Notes under the pieces: generated by a model
The model's input: the letters and a program-made list of their open reading frames with translations, nothing else
What the model was told of the DNA's origin: nothing
Database searches by the model: none
Position numbers and translations under genes: made by a program
Source of the DNA: Nocardioides panaciterrulae
Lineage (GTDB): Bacteria; Actinomycetota; Actinomycetes; Propionibacteriales; Nocardioidaceae
Direction: 5' to 3'
Assembly: GCF_013409645.1 (NCBI RefSeq)
Contig: NZ_JACCBG010000001.1
Coordinates: 496,001-560,000, forward strand
DNA length: 64,000 nucleotides
Shown here: one piece after another, positions 8,136 through 16,428 of the stretch
How positions within the stretch are numbered: position 1 is the first letter of the stretch
Layout of the letters: every line of letters begins with the position of its first letter

Positions 8136-10007
8136 ATGAGTCAGGGATCGCCGACACGGCAGAGAGGGACGCGGTGGGCAGTGCCGCGGCAGGCAGGACC
8201 GGGGCAGGCAGGACCGGGGCCGGCAGGATCGGGACCGGCGGGACCGGCGCGGTCGCGGCGGCGCGGCGCGCTGGCGCTGGCCACGGGGGCCGCGCTGGTC
8301 ACGCTGGCGGCCTGCGGCGGCAACGAGGGCAGCACGGCGGACAAGCCGGACAAGGCGTTCCGCGAGCAGGGCGGCGTGACCAAGGACGCCGCGCGCCAGG
8401 GGCCGGCCCCGGACGTCGCCGGCGCGACCGCCGGCGGCACGGTCACGGTCTACCTGCCCGGTGACCCCGGCCCGGCCTCGATGGACCCGACCGACGGCTG
8501 GTCGGTGACCGGCAACTCGATCCAGCAGGCGCTGACCAGCCGCTCGCTGACCCAGTACGCGCGCGACCCGGAGTCCGGCGAGATGGTGCTGGTCCCGGAC
8601 CTGGCCACCGACCTGGGCCACCACAACGACGACTTCACCGAGTGGACCTTCACGATCCGCGACGACGTGACCTGGGAGGACGGCTCGCCGGTCACCCCGG
8701 AGCAGATCGCCTGGGGCATCCAGCGCTCGATGGACTCCGACACGTTCCCGGCGGGCCCCGGGACGGAGTACTCCCAGACCTACTTCGAGGGTGCGGGCTC
8801 CTACCGGGGGCCCTACTCCGACCCGAAGGCCACCTGGAACGGCGTCACGGTCCACGGCCAGGACGTCACGCTGCACATGGCCCGGCCGTTCCCGGACATG
8901 GACTACTGGGGCGCCTTCGAGGCGATGGGCGCGGTGCCGCTCGGGAAGGCCAGCCAGCCCCCGGACTACGGCAAGCACATCATGTCCGACGGCCCGTACA
9001 AGGTGGAGTCCTTCCGCCCCAACGAGGAGCTCACCCTGGTCCGCAACGACCAGTGGGACCCCGCCTCGGACCCGGCTCGCCACCAGTACGTCGACAAGTG
9101 GGTCTTCAAGTTCAACCAGGACCAGGCCAAGGTCGACCAGATCATGCTCAGCGACAACACCGAGTCGCAGACCGCGCTGGCGACCCAGCTCGGCTCGAAC
9201 AACTACGAGAAGGCCAACGCCCAACTCGGTGACCGGCTGGTCCAGCAGTCCTCGCAGTGCACGTCGTTCCTGGCGCCCGACTTCGACTCGACCGACGTCG
9301 ACGTCCGCAAGGCGATCGCCTACGCCTACCCCTACCAGGACATGTGGCTGGCGACCGGGGAGGTCCCGGGCGTGACCCGGGTCCCGGCGAACTCGATGAT
9401 GCCGCCGGGCATGGCGGGCAAGCACGACTACTTCGTCGACGGCGAGCAGTTCACCTACGACCCCGAGAAGGCCAAGGAGCTGCTGGCCAAGGCGGGCTAC
9501 CAGCCCGGGGAGCTCACCGTGAGGATGGTCTACTACGAGCCCGACCCGCTCGCGGTGGCCGGCCAGAAGGTGCTGGTGAAGGGCATGGCCGAGGCCGGCA
9601 TCACCGTCAAGGGCATCCCGGTGCAGGAGTCGCCGTACAACACCTGGACCAACCCCGACGACAAGCTCAACCGGTCGCTGAACCTGCGGGGCGTGAACTG
9701 GTGCTCCGACTGGCCCTCGGGGCTGACGATGATGCCGCCGCTGCTGCACACGAGCGCGGTCTACAACACCGCGCACTTCTCGGAGAAGTCCGTGGACCAG
9801 CGGATGTCGGAGATCACCGGGATGCCGCTGGACCAGCAGGCCGACGCCTGGGGTGCGTTGGACCAGAAGGTCGAGACCACGTGGTTCCCGTTCATCCCGA
9901 CCGCGTTCCAGAACCAGCTGTTCGCCTTCGGCTCCAAGCTCGGCAACCCCGCCGGCGACGGCCAGATGGGGGCGCCCGACTACAAGGACCTGTTCGTCAC
10001 CCGGTGA
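8136..10007 (+). CDS. ABC transporter substrate-binding lipoprotein, family 5 (oligopeptide/dipeptide type)
   Basis: A 623-residue protein. The start ATG follows GGAGAGG by 5 nt. A Gly/Pro/Ala-rich basic stretch of about 45 residues precedes a lipoprotein signal (LVTLAAC, C60), longer than usual. The mature part is a typical SBP_bac_5 domain: early TVTVYLPGDPG, then RDDVTWEDGSPVTPEQIAWG, SDGPYKVESFRPNE and a late LPLLH-like segment. It should capture a peptide or similar solute outside the membrane. No permease or ATPase gene is adjacent on either side, so it is an orphan component, and a strong terminator follows. The substrate cannot be told. Confidence 0.92.
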   Translation: MSQGSPTRQRGTRWAVPRQAGPGQAGPGPAGSGPAGPARSRRRGALALATGAALVTLAACGGNEGSTADKPDKAFREQGGVTKDAARQGPAPDVAGATAGGTVTVYLPGDPGPASMDPTDGWSVTGNSIQQALTSRSLTQYARDPESGEMVLVPDLATDLGHHNDDFTEWTFTIRDDVTWEDGSPVTPEQIAWGIQRSMDSDTFPAGPGTEYSQTYFEGAGSYRGPYSDPKATWNGVTVHGQDVTLHMARPFPDMDYWGAFEAMGAVPLGKASQPPDYGKHIMSDGPYKVESFRPNEELTLVRNDQWDPASDPARHQYVDKWVFKFNQDQAKVDQIMLSDNTESQTALATQLGSNNYEKANAQLGDRLVQQSSQCTSFLAPDFDSTDVDVRKAIAYAYPYQDMWLATGEVPGVTRVPANSMMPPGMAGKHDYFVDGEQFTYDPEKAKELLAKAGYQPGELTVRMVYYEPDPLAVAGQKVLVKGMAEAGITVKGIPVQESPYNTWTNPDDKLNRSLNLRGVNWCSDWPSGLTMMPPLLHTSAVYNTAHFSEKSVDQRMSEITGMPLDQQADAWGALDQKVETTWFPFIPTAFQNQLFAFGSKLGNPAGDGQMGAPDYKDLFVTR

Positions 10008-10045
10008 CCGGCAGGGCGGCGGCCGCGGGCCGGACGCCGTCGCAA

Positions 10046-10081
10046 CCCCGGACGGGGGCCCGCGCGGGCCCCCGTCCGGGG
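10046..10081 (+). terminator. Terminator after the peptide-binding protein gene
   Basis: A 36-nt perfect inverted repeat (CCCCGGACGGGGGCCCG and complement, CG loop) 39 bp after the stop, followed by CGTTTGG. Confidence 0.85.
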
Positions 10082-10130
10082 CGTTTGGAGGGGTGCGCGG
10101 GCCGCCCCTATGCTGCTCGGAGCAGTCCCG

Positions 10131-10203
10131 GCCCCCATCGTCTAGCGGCCCAGGACCCCGCCCTTTCACGGCGGTAGCGCCGGTTCGAATCCGGTTGGGG
10201 GTG
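10131..10203 (+). tRNA. tRNA-Glu (TTC)
   Basis: Acceptor GCCCCCA pairs with TGGGGGT (one G-U). The anticodon arm CCGCC-CTTTCAC-GGCGG shows TTC, and the T-arm reads CCGGTTCGAATCCGG. No CCA is encoded. A TATGCT box at 10109-10114 is a plausible -10. Confidence 0.97.
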
Positions 10204-10215
10204 CGATCCGGAGGT

Positions 10216-10267
10216 GGTGCGGCTCCCGAGCCGGCCGGAGCGGGCTCGATTGGGAGAGAGCCGCACC
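10216..10267 (+). terminator. Long hairpin between tRNA-Glu and tRNA-Asp
   Basis: Outer arms GGTGCGGCTC and GAGCCGCACC (10 bp) enclose an inner GAGCC/GGCTC stem. It probably ends the tRNA-Glu transcript; a TATGGT box just downstream (about 10275) could start tRNA-Asp. Confidence 0.5.
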
Positions 10268-10306
10268 GATGGGTTATGGTTTCACCCGCCTCGCCATCGA
10301 GGCACT

Positions 10307-10380
10307 GGCCCCGTAGCGCAGTTGGTTAGCGCGCCGCCCTGTCACGGCGGAGGCCGCGGGTTCGAGTCCCGTCGGGGTCG
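10307..10380 (+). tRNA. tRNA-Asp (GTC)
   Basis: Acceptor GGCCCCG/CGGGGTC, D-arm GCGCAGTTGGTTAGCGC, anticodon arm CCGCC-CTGTCAC-GGCGG with GTC, and T-arm GCGGGTTCGAGTCCCGT. No CCA is encoded. Confidence 0.97.
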
Positions 10381-10385
10381 CAGAG

Positions 10386-10417
10386 GAGCGCTCCGGACCA
10401 CCTGGTCCGGAGCGCTC
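10386..10417 (+). terminator. Terminator after tRNA-Asp
   Basis: Perfect 15-bp arms (GAGCGCTCCGGACCA and complement) with a CC loop, followed by a pyrimidine/T-rich stretch (CATTTCCCTCTT). Confidence 0.85.
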
Positions 10418-10494
10418 GTGCATTTCCCTCTTGCACTGACACCGCGCACTGACACCGCGCACTGCCGCCGTCGTCGTGGCGCGACAATGGACGC

Positions 10495-10851
10495 GTGCCG
10501 ATCGACATGGACCCCGGGGCCTTCGACGCGCTCGTGGACCGGGCGCTCGACGAGATCCCCGACGGGATCGCCGCGCTGGTGCACAACGTCGTGGTGCTCG
10601 TCGAGGACGAGCCGCCGGAGGGAGAGCCCCCCGACCTGCTCGGGTTGTACGACGGGGTCGCGCTGACCGAGCGCTGGGGCAGCCCGCCGGGGGAGCTCCC
10701 CGACCGCATCCTGGTCTTCCGCGGCCCGCTGCTCGACCTGTGCGCCACCGAGGCGGAGTTGGAGGAGGAGGTCCGCATCACCGTGGTGCACGAGATCGCC
10801 CACCACTTCGGCCTCGACGACGCCCGGCTGCACGAGCTCGGCTACGGCTAG
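10495..10851 (+). CDS. Minimal zincin metallopeptidase (DUF1025/Zincin_1 family)
   Basis: A 118-residue acidic protein with the zinc motif HEIAHH (H99, E100, H103) and a following Gly-Leu-Asp-Asp, where Asp is the usual third ligand in this family. The upstream DRILVFRGPLL strand matches the fold. It has no signal peptide or membrane segment, so it is cytosolic. Family members are small metal-dependent proteases of unknown substrate. The GTG start gives Met-Pro-Ile-Asp; the next Met is four codons on. An imperfect 17-bp direct repeat (GACACCGCGCACTG) lies just upstream. It forms a single-gene unit converging with the RsbW-like gene. Confidence 0.85.
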   Translation: MPIDMDPGAFDALVDRALDEIPDGIAALVHNVVVLVEDEPPEGEPPDLLGLYDGVALTERWGSPPGELPDRILVFRGPLLDLCATEAELEEEVRITVVHEIAHHFGLDDARLHELGYG

Positions 10852-10896
10852 CCGACCCCGTCGGCAGGAGCCCTGGACCGTCCGGAGCCGGGACCG

Positions 10897-11811
10897 TCAG
10901 GAGCCGACCCCGGAGTGGGCCTCCCAGGGCACGGGCGCGGCATCGGCGCCCTGCCGGACGAACTCGCCGAGGAACCAGCGCTGGAACTGCTGCTGCTCGG
11001 GGCTGCGGGCCAGCGACAGCAGCCGCTGCTGGCGGCAGAAGTCGTCGGCGAGCTCGAGCAGCTCCAGGAACCGGCCGATCTGCCCGGCGGTCTCCCGGCG
11101 TACGCGCAGGTGCAGGTCGGTGTGCTCGCGGCCGGTCAGCAGCGCCGCGTCGATCTGCTCCGCGCCCATGTTCTCGCGCAGCTCGCGGTCCAGCGAGCCG
11201 AACACGTCGGAGAGGCTCTTGGCCAGCGGGTAGTCCGACTCGTGCGCGAGCGCGAGCAGCCGCACCTCGCGGCGCAGCTCGCGGTAGTGGTGCTGGAAGA
11301 GCAGGTGGGTGCGCAGCGGCACCCCGAGGATGGCCACCGTGACGTCGTCCTCGTGCGGCTCGCGCGGGGTGCGGTCGGTGACCCCGGTGATCAGGCCCTC
11401 GGTCAGCTGCTCGAGGACGTGGTCGCTGGGCGCGAACCACACCACCTTGCCGTCGTCCTCGATCTCCGCGCCCCAGGCGTCGGCGCAGCGGGCCACGATG
11501 CCCAGGCCGCGACCGAAGGTCAGCAGCAGCTCGTCGCTGTCGGTGGGCAGTGCCTCGGGCAGCGCGGGCGGCTCCACCGAGCCGTCGCGCACCTCCACCC
11601 GCGGGTGCTCGCGAGTGCCCCGGACCCGGACCGAGATCGGGGGCACGGCGTGCAGCAGCGCGTTGGTGACCAGCTCGGAGACCCCGAGCTCCGCGCACTC
11701 CACGAGGTCCGGGCGATCGATGTCACGGCAGGTCTCAACCACCCAGCGGCGTGCGTTCTGCACGCCCCGGGGACCTGAGCCCAGGGACAGGGCCGGCCTG
11801 TTGAGAGGCAC
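10897..11811 (-). CDS. RsbW-like HATPase_c_2 anti-sigma/serine kinase-type protein with extra C-terminal helical domain
   Basis: A 304-residue protein. The first 130 residues are a GHKL ATPase of the anti-sigma type: N-box ELGVSELVTNALLHA (N50), G1 box VRDGS (D76) and G2 box FGRGLGIV (99-106). Residues about 140-290 form an added helical, charged domain that lacks obvious motifs. RsbW-type proteins bind a sigma factor or phosphorylate an antagonist. No sigma factor or STAS antagonist gene is next to it, but a PAS-GAF-PP2C phosphatase that could act on the same switch lies 38 kb away. A SigB-like promoter precedes it, which fits membership in a stress circuit. GTG start; the ribosome site is weak. 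Confidence 0.8.
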   Translation of the reverse strand: MPLNRPALSLGSGPRGVQNARRWVVETCRDIDRPDLVECAELGVSELVTNALLHAVPPISVRVRGTREHPRVEVRDGSVEPPALPEALPTDSDELLLTFGRGLGIVARCADAWGAEIEDDGKVVWFAPSDHVLEQLTEGLITGVTDRTPREPHEDDVTVAILGVPLRTHLLFQHHYRELRREVRLLALAHESDYPLAKSLSDVFGSLDRELRENMGAEQIDAALLTGREHTDLHLRVRRETAGQIGRFLELLELADDFCRQQRLLSLARSPEQQQFQRWFLGEFVRQGADAAPVPWEAHSGVGS

Positions 11812-11858
11812 GTGTGGACTTTCGTCTGCGAGGGTCGATCACGTCATTGTCCTGCCGC

Positions 11859-11884
11859 CTACCCCGGAAGATCGGTAGCGAAAC
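11859..11884 (-). promoter_or_regulatory. SigB-like promoter of the RsbW-like gene
   Basis: On the minus strand GTTT (11884-11881) is followed after 16 bp by GGGTAG (11864-11859), about 48 nt before the start codon. Stress sigma factors often drive their own anti-sigma genes, which fits. Confidence 0.45.
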
Positions 11885-12036
11885 ATGCCTGGGTGCAAAG
11901 TTTCTGCAGTGGTCCACGGGGCGCGCGGCGGGAATGCCACCCGATTGGTCAAGCGTTGCCCTACGGCGGGACAATGTGGAGTGGAGCAGAGGGCCGTCGG
12001 GTACGACGACCGACGTCGCCGCAGGAAAGGACCGGC

Positions 12037-13548
12037 ATGGCAGGCATGCAGACCGAGCAGGACCACGCCACCTCGCGCAGCGGGGAAACCCGCCACCAGG
12101 TGGTGGTGATCGGCTCCGGGTTCGGGGGCCTCTTCGGCACCAAGGCGCTGCGGCGCTCCGACGTCGACGTGACCATGGTCGCGAAGACCACCCACCACCT
12201 GTTCCAGCCGCTGCTCTACCAGGTGGCCACCGGCATCCTCTCCGAGGGCGAGATCGCGCCGCCCACCCGGGAGGTGCTCAGCGGGCAGGACAACGCCCAG
12301 GTGCTGCTCGGCGAGGTCAGCGCCATCGACCTGGAGCGGCGCACGGTCACCTCGCAGGTGCTCGGCCGCGAGACGGTCTCGTCGTACGACTCCCTGATCG
12401 TGGCCGCCGGCGCGGGCCAGTCCTACTTCGGCAACGACCAGTTCGCCGAGTTCGCCCCCGGCATGAAGAGCATCGACGACGCGCTGGAGCTGCGCGGCCG
12501 GATCTTCGGTGCGTTCGAGCTCGCCGAGCTCGGCGCCAAGCGCGGCGACAACGTCGACCACCTGCTCACGTTCATCGTGGTCGGTGCCGGCCCCACCGGG
12601 GTGGAGATGGCCGGCCAGATCGCCGAGCTCGCCCACCGCACGCTCAAGCGCGACTTCCGCTCGATCAACACCCGCAGCGCGCGGGTGGTGCTGGTCGACG
12701 CCGCGCCGCAGGTGCTGCCGCCGTTCGGCCAGAAGCTCGGCGCCGCGACCAAGACCGAGCTGGAGCGGCTCGGCGTCGAGGTGATCCTCGGCGCGATGGT
12801 CACCGACGTCGACGAGCGCGGCATCGAGATGAAGTTCAAGGACGGCCGGGTCGAGCGCATCGACACCGTCACCAAGATCTGGGCCGCCGGCGTCCAGGCC
12901 AGCCCGCTGGGTCGGACGCTCTCGGAGCAGACCGGCGCGCCGCTGGACCGGGCCGGCCGGATCAGCGTCAACCCCGATCTCACGCTGCCCGGGCACCCCG
13001 AGGTGTTCGTGGTCGGCGACATGATCTCGCTGGACAACCTGCCTGGCGTCGCGCAGGTGGCCATCCAGGGCGCGAAGTACGCCGCGGAGGAGATCGACCG
13101 GCGGCTGAAGGGCAAGCCGTCGCAGGGCCCGTTCAAGTACTTCGACAAGGGCTCGATGGCGATCATCAGCCGCTTCCGGGCGGTCGCGATGGTCGGCAAG
13201 CTGCGGTTGACCGGCGTGATCGCCTGGCTGATGTGGCTGGCGGTCCACCTCTTCTACATCACCGGGTTCAAGAACCGGATCACCGCGGTGCTGCACTGGT
13301 TCGTCTCCTTCCTCGGCCGCGGCCGGTCCGAGCGGACCACCACCGAGCAGCAGATCTTCGCCCGCACCGCGCTCGCCCGGCTCAAGGGCGGCGCCGCCGA
13401 CCTGGTCTCCGAGCCGGGGGCGTACGACGCGGCCCGGTCGCTGCTGGAGACCACCCGCCGCGCCGAGCTCGAGGCGATCGCCGCCGAGGAGGCGCGGCTC
13501 ACCGACCAGCACGAGCGCGGCATCAAGGTCGGCCGCTCCGCCTCCTGA
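12037..13548 (+). CDS. ndh: Type II NADH dehydrogenase (NDH-2), non-proton-pumping
   Basis: A 503-residue FAD protein that passes electrons from NADH to menaquinone at the inner face of the membrane. The FAD-binding GSGFGG (26-31) and the NADH-binding VVGAGPTGVEMAG (about 180-192) are both present, and AAGVQASPLG and VFVVGDM mark the second FAD contact. A C-terminal hydrophobic stretch (IAWLMWLAVHLFYITGF) gives membrane attachment. It is slightly longer than mycobacterial Ndh because of a polar N-terminal extension. The ATG at 12037 has AGGAAAGG 7 nt upstream. It stands alone and converges with a GNAT gene across palindromic repeats. Confidence 0.95.
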   Translation: MAGMQTEQDHATSRSGETRHQVVVIGSGFGGLFGTKALRRSDVDVTMVAKTTHHLFQPLLYQVATGILSEGEIAPPTREVLSGQDNAQVLLGEVSAIDLERRTVTSQVLGRETVSSYDSLIVAAGAGQSYFGNDQFAEFAPGMKSIDDALELRGRIFGAFELAELGAKRGDNVDHLLTFIVVGAGPTGVEMAGQIAELAHRTLKRDFRSINTRSARVVLVDAAPQVLPPFGQKLGAATKTELERLGVEVILGAMVTDVDERGIEMKFKDGRVERIDTVTKIWAAGVQASPLGRTLSEQTGAPLDRAGRISVNPDLTLPGHPEVFVVGDMISLDNLPGVAQVAIQGAKYAAEEIDRRLKGKPSQGPFKYFDKGSMAIISRFRAVAMVGKLRLTGVIAWLMWLAVHLFYITGFKNRITAVLHWFVSFLGRGRSERTTTEQQIFARTALARLKGGAADLVSEPGAYDAARSLLETTRRAELEAIAAEEARLTDQHERGIKVGRSAS

Positions 13549-13560
13549 CCCTCCGCACGC

Positions 13561-13668
13561 CGAGTCGGCGCATGTTGACGGGTGCGGGGATCAACGAGCG
13601 CCGACTCGAGGTGCTTGGTACGCCGAGTCGGCGCATGTTGACGGGCGCGGGCGTCAACGAGCGCCGAC
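13561..13668. repeat. Two head-to-tail palindromic modules of the VGAR repeat family
   Basis: Each module has CGAGTCGGCGCATGTTGAC, a GC-rich spacer of 10-12 nt, and the inverse (G)TCAACGAGCGCCGAC(TCG). They sit between the convergent ends of ndh and the GNAT gene; the last arm runs into the GNAT gene and provides its stop codon. They may fold as bidirectional terminators. Five more arms are found at 20174-20466. Confidence 0.85.
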
Positions 13669-14196
13669 GCGGCGGTCGGGCAGCGGTTGGACGGTGATCC
13701 AGTAGCGGCGCTTCCCGGCCCGCACGTCCTCGAGCCGGCCGCCGGCGCCCTCGATCGTGCGGCGCGAGGCCACGTTGTCCTCGTCGCAGGTCACCAGCAC
13801 CCGGTCCAGGCCGAGCTCGGCGGCCCGCGCCAGGCTCAGGCCGAGCGCGCGGGACGCGTGGCCGTGGCGGCGGCGGGAGGGGCGCACCGAGTAGCCGATG
13901 TGCCCACCCACCTCGAGCAGGTAGTCGTTGAGCCGGTGCCGCAGCGCGAGAAAGCCGATCATCTCGCCCTCGTCGACGATCCAGAAGTAGTCGCAGGGCA
14001 CCCGGTCCGCGGGGAGCTCCGCTGCGGGGTCGGCGAAGCGCAGCCGGTCGGCGACGAACGCCTGGCACGCATCGCGGCCGACGAACCGGTCCTCCGGACC
14101 GATGCCGGACCCGTGCGGGAAGTCGTCGCCGAACTCCTTCAGCGTCGCTTCCCAGGAGTCGTACCAGCGGACGTCGGGAGTCACCAGCTCGGTCAT
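13654..14196 (-). CDS. GNAT-family N-acetyltransferase
   Basis: A 180-residue single GNAT domain. The acetyl-CoA motif A reads RRRHGHASRA (108-117) after the strand GGHIGYSVRPS, and a C-terminal strand (RYWITVQPL) completes the fold. FWIVDEGEMIGFLALRH is the central strand pair. It resembles uncharacterised YjdJ/RimJ-like acetyltransferases; the substrate is unknown. The last codons (Val-Gly-Ala-Arg-stop) come from the VGAR intergenic repeat, so the original C-terminus may have been replaced. It lies 138 bp downstream of gvpK on the same strand but is separated by a tandem repeat. Confidence 0.88.
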   Translation of the reverse strand: MTELVTPDVRWYDSWEATLKEFGDDFPHGSGIGPEDRFVGRDACQAFVADRLRFADPAAELPADRVPCDYFWIVDEGEMIGFLALRHRLNDYLLEVGGHIGYSVRPSRRRHGHASRALGLSLARAAELGLDRVLVTCDEDNVASRRTIEGAGGRLEDVRAGKRRYWITVQPLPDRRVGAR

Positions 14197-14242
14197 GGGG
14201 GCGATTCGACCAGCAATGACCGGGCCCGGCCACCGGATAAGT

Positions 14243-14333
14243 GCCGGGGATCGCCCTCTCGCGCCCGTGAGACTGCCGGAGATCGCCCTCTCGCGCCCGT
14301 GAGACTGCCGGGGATTGCCCGCTCGCGGGGGTG
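14243..14333. repeat. 32-bp tandem repeat, 2.8 copies
   Basis: Unit GCCGGRGATCGCCCTCTCGC plus GCCCGTGAGACT: two full copies (14243-14274, 14275-14306) and a diverged third. It fills the gap between gvpK and the GNAT gene, up to the gvpK stop. Confidence 0.85.
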
Positions 14334-14334
14334 G

Positions 14335-14628
14335 TCAGGGTTCGCCGAGCAGGGTGCCGAGCGGGCCGAGGTCGAGGTTCAGGTCGGCGGAGGTGAGCCC
14401 GAAGCGGCTCTTGAGGTCCTCCATCGCCTGCTCGAGGTGCATCAGGCCGGTGCCGAGCCCCTCGATCTGCTCGTCGGTGAGGTCGCCCTCCTCGACCCGG
14501 CGCAGCGCCTGCTTCTCCATCAGCTGGCGGACCAGCTCGACGATGGTCAGCACCAGCTTGAACAGGTCGCGCTCCACGCCCTCGGCGTCGGTCTCGAGAC
14601 GCTGGGGGAGCCGGTACAGCTCGCTCAC
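14335..14628 (-). CDS. gvpK: Gas vesicle protein GvpK
   Basis: A 97-residue helical protein matching GvpK (KLVLTIVELVRQLMEKQALRRVEEGDLTDEQIEGLGTGLM region), an accessory protein of gas vesicle assembly. The GTG start overlaps the gvpS stop (GTGA). It is the last gene of the operon. The C-terminus (LNLDLGPLGTLLGEP) is shorter than in many homologues. Confidence 0.93.
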   Translation of the reverse strand: MSELYRLPQRLETDAEGVERDLFKLVLTIVELVRQLMEKQALRRVEEGDLTDEQIEGLGTGLMHLEQAMEDLKSRFGLTSADLNLDLGPLGTLLGEP

Positions 14629-14852
14629 GGCGCCCCCACCTCGCCCGCACTCGCGGCCATCTCGGCCCGCACCGAGGTGACCAGGGCGTGCAGCCGCACC
14701 TGCACCAGGTCGACACCCGCCAGCGAGATCACCACGTCGCCGGCGAGCACGACCCCGGTGCCCAGCAGCCGGTCGAGCAGGTCGACGAGCGCGATCTGCC
14801 GGCCGCCGGGAGTCCCGCCGGCGGGCCCGGTCGGCTCGAGCGTCGAGGTCAC
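14625..14852 (-). CDS. gvpS: Small GvpA-family protein GvpS
   Basis: 75 residues with the GvpA/J/M-type core (LVDLLDRLLGTGVVLAGDVV, then ISLAGVDLVQVRLHALVTSV). Proteins of this class are minor shell or nucleation components. The name follows the position L-S-K as in Streptomyces clusters. GTGA overlap with gvpL upstream and with gvpK downstream. The Val at the usual Ile-Asp position and the loss of the downstream helix distinguish it from gvpA. Confidence 0.85.
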   Translation of the reverse strand: MTSTLEPTGPAGGTPGGRQIALVDLLDRLLGTGVVLAGDVVISLAGVDLVQVRLHALVTSVRAEMAASAGEVGAP

Positions 14853-15610
14853 GACTGCTCCAGCGTCGCGAAGGAGTAGGGCGGCCAGGGACCCTCGTGC
14901 TCCACGATCACGTCGGGGTTCCCGGCCACGATCTCGTCGATGGCGGCCGCGAAGCGGTCGCTGTCGTCGGCGGCGACCAGGTAGGCGCCGTTGTGCAGCA
15001 TCCGCTCGGCGCGTCCGGTCAGCCGTGGGTCCTGCGCCGCGAGCCGCCGGCTCGCGACCGACACCCCGACCAGCCGCTGGTGGACCTCGTCGGCCAGCAG
15101 CAGCGAGGTGGTCTCCTCGGCCCGGGCGGCCCGGGCCTCGGCCTGCTTGCGCTGGAGGTACGCCGCCCCGCTGCCGGCGGGCGCCGAGCCCGACGGGGGC
15201 GCGTCGGGCCGGCGGGCGGCGTAGACCTTCACGCTCCACTCGACCCGATCGGCGACCCGGTCGAGCACCTCCTCGAGCTCGTCGTGCCAGGCGTCCAGCC
15301 GCTCGACCACCCCGGCGTCGTCGAGGCAGATGGTCGCCAGCCGCAGCGGGGCGGTGGGCGCGCCCGCGGCGGCCGCCTGGACCACCGCGTCGTGCCCGCG
15401 GGCCACCCGCTCCAGCCAACCGAGGTCCTCGAGGTTGGCCCGCAGCCCGGCCTCGCCGTACTCCTCGAGGTCGACGCTGCTCACGACCGCGGTCAGGCCG
15501 CGGTGCGAGACCAGCTCCAGGCGGCCGCCGTCGAGCCCGGTGGCGCCGTCGAGCGCGTCCGGGGCGAGGCCGCGAACCACGGCGTACACGTAGCGTCCCG
15601 GGTCAGCCAT
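14849..15610 (-). CDS. gvpL: Gas vesicle protein GvpL/GvpF family
   Basis: 253 residues. It begins with the family's strand YVYAVVRGL and has the conserved core PLRLATICLDDAGV, followed by the W-S-V-K-V-Y segment and a Gln/Ala/Arg-rich helix (KQAEARAARAEE). GvpF/L proteins bind GvpA and act early in vesicle nucleation. It overlaps gvpJ by 8 nt and gvpS by 4 nt. Confidence 0.92.
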   Translation of the reverse strand: MADPGRYVYAVVRGLAPDALDGATGLDGGRLELVSHRGLTAVVSSVDLEEYGEAGLRANLEDLGWLERVARGHDAVVQAAAAGAPTAPLRLATICLDDAGVVERLDAWHDELEEVLDRVADRVEWSVKVYAARRPDAPPSGSAPAGSGAAYLQRKQAEARAARAEETTSLLLADEVHQRLVGVSVASRRLAAQDPRLTGRAERMLHNGAYLVAADDSDRFAAAIDEIVAGNPDVIVEHEGPWPPYSFATLEQS

Positions 15611-15971
15611 CGCTCTCCTCCGGCTCCCGACCGTCCGCCCCCCGGCCGGACTCCAGCGCCTCGATGCGCTGCCGCAGCTCGCGGTTCTCGTCGGCGAGCG
15701 TGCGCTCGGACCCGTTGAGCATGGGGTCGTGGCGCCACCAGTCGATGCCCATCTCGGCGGCCTTGTCGACCGAGGCGACGAGCAGCCGGATCTTGATGGT
15801 GAGCAGCTCGATGTCGAGCAGGTTCACCCGGATGTCGCCGGCGATCACGATGCCCTTGTCGAGCACCCGCTCGAGGATGTCGGCGAGGTTGGCCGGCTGG
15901 GGGCGGCCGCCCTGGGACGGCGGCTGGTAGTACGGCCGGGGTGCCGGCCGGGACTCGGTCGGCTCGGTCAT
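15603..15971 (-). CDS. gvpJ: GvpA-family minor protein GvpJ
   Basis: 122 residues. The conserved core (LADILERVLDKGIVIAGDIR, then VNLLDIELLTIKIRLLVASV) is flanked by a Pro/Gln-rich N-terminus and a charged C-terminal helix (ENRELRQRIEALES) that GvpA lacks. The ATG at 15971 is chosen because it lies 1 nt after the gvpO stop and keeps a normal N-terminus. GvpJ is thought to cap or nucleate the shell. Confidence 0.9.
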   Translation of the reverse strand: MTEPTESRPAPRPYYQPPSQGGRPQPANLADILERVLDKGIVIAGDIRVNLLDIELLTIKIRLLVASVDKAAEMGIDWWRHDPMLNGSERTLADENRELRQRIEALESGRGADGREPEESDG

Positions 15972-15972
15972 C

Positions 15973-16428
15973 TCAGTCCTCTCCCGCGGCGCCGCGCACG
16001 TAGCGGGCACGACGCTGGTAGCCCTCGAGCTCTCCGTGCTCGTCCATCGTCACGGCGTAGCTGGCCAGCACGTCGGTGGTGTTGGGCACCCGGCGCAGCT
16101 CGAGGACCTCGACCTCGACGGTCCAGCCGTCCTCGGTGCGCTCGAGGCCGATGATGCCCTCGGGCTCCTTGCCGGTCAGCTCGACGAGCTGACGGGAGGC
16201 CTCCGCCGCGACCTGCCGGCCGCTCGGCCGCCGGCGCGGTTCGGACCGGGCGGCGGCCGGCCGCCTGGCCCCGGACTCGTCCCCGTCCGACCTGCTGGCG
16301 GGCCTGCCGGCCGACCTGCTGGTGGTCTTGCTGGTGGTCTTGCCGGTGGTCTTGCCGGTGGTCTTGCCGGTGGCCTTGTTGGGCGTGCTGCCCGATCCGC
16401 TCCCGGTCCGCCTCGGTGCCTGGGTCAT
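15973..16428 (-). CDS. gvpO: Gas vesicle protein GvpO with basic Lys/Thr-rich N-terminus
   Basis: 151 residues. The C-terminal 90 residues are the GvpO domain (AAEASRQLVELTGKEPEGI, GWTVEVEVLELRRVPNTTD, YAVTMDEHGELEGYQR). The first 60 are low complexity: four KTTGKTT/KTTSKTT-type repeats, then Arg/Ser/Ala-rich sequence. The ATG overlaps the gvpG stop (ATGA). GvpO is required for vesicle formation in haloarchaea; the basic extension is an actinobacterial trait whose role is unknown. Confidence 0.9.
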   Translation of the reverse strand: MTQAPRRTGSGSGSTPNKATGKTTGKTTGKTTSKTTSRSAGRPASRSDGDESGARRPAAARSEPRRRPSGRQVAAEASRQLVELTGKEPEGIIGLERTEDGWTVEVEVLELRRVPNTTDVLASYAVTMDEHGELEGYQRRARYVRGAAGED

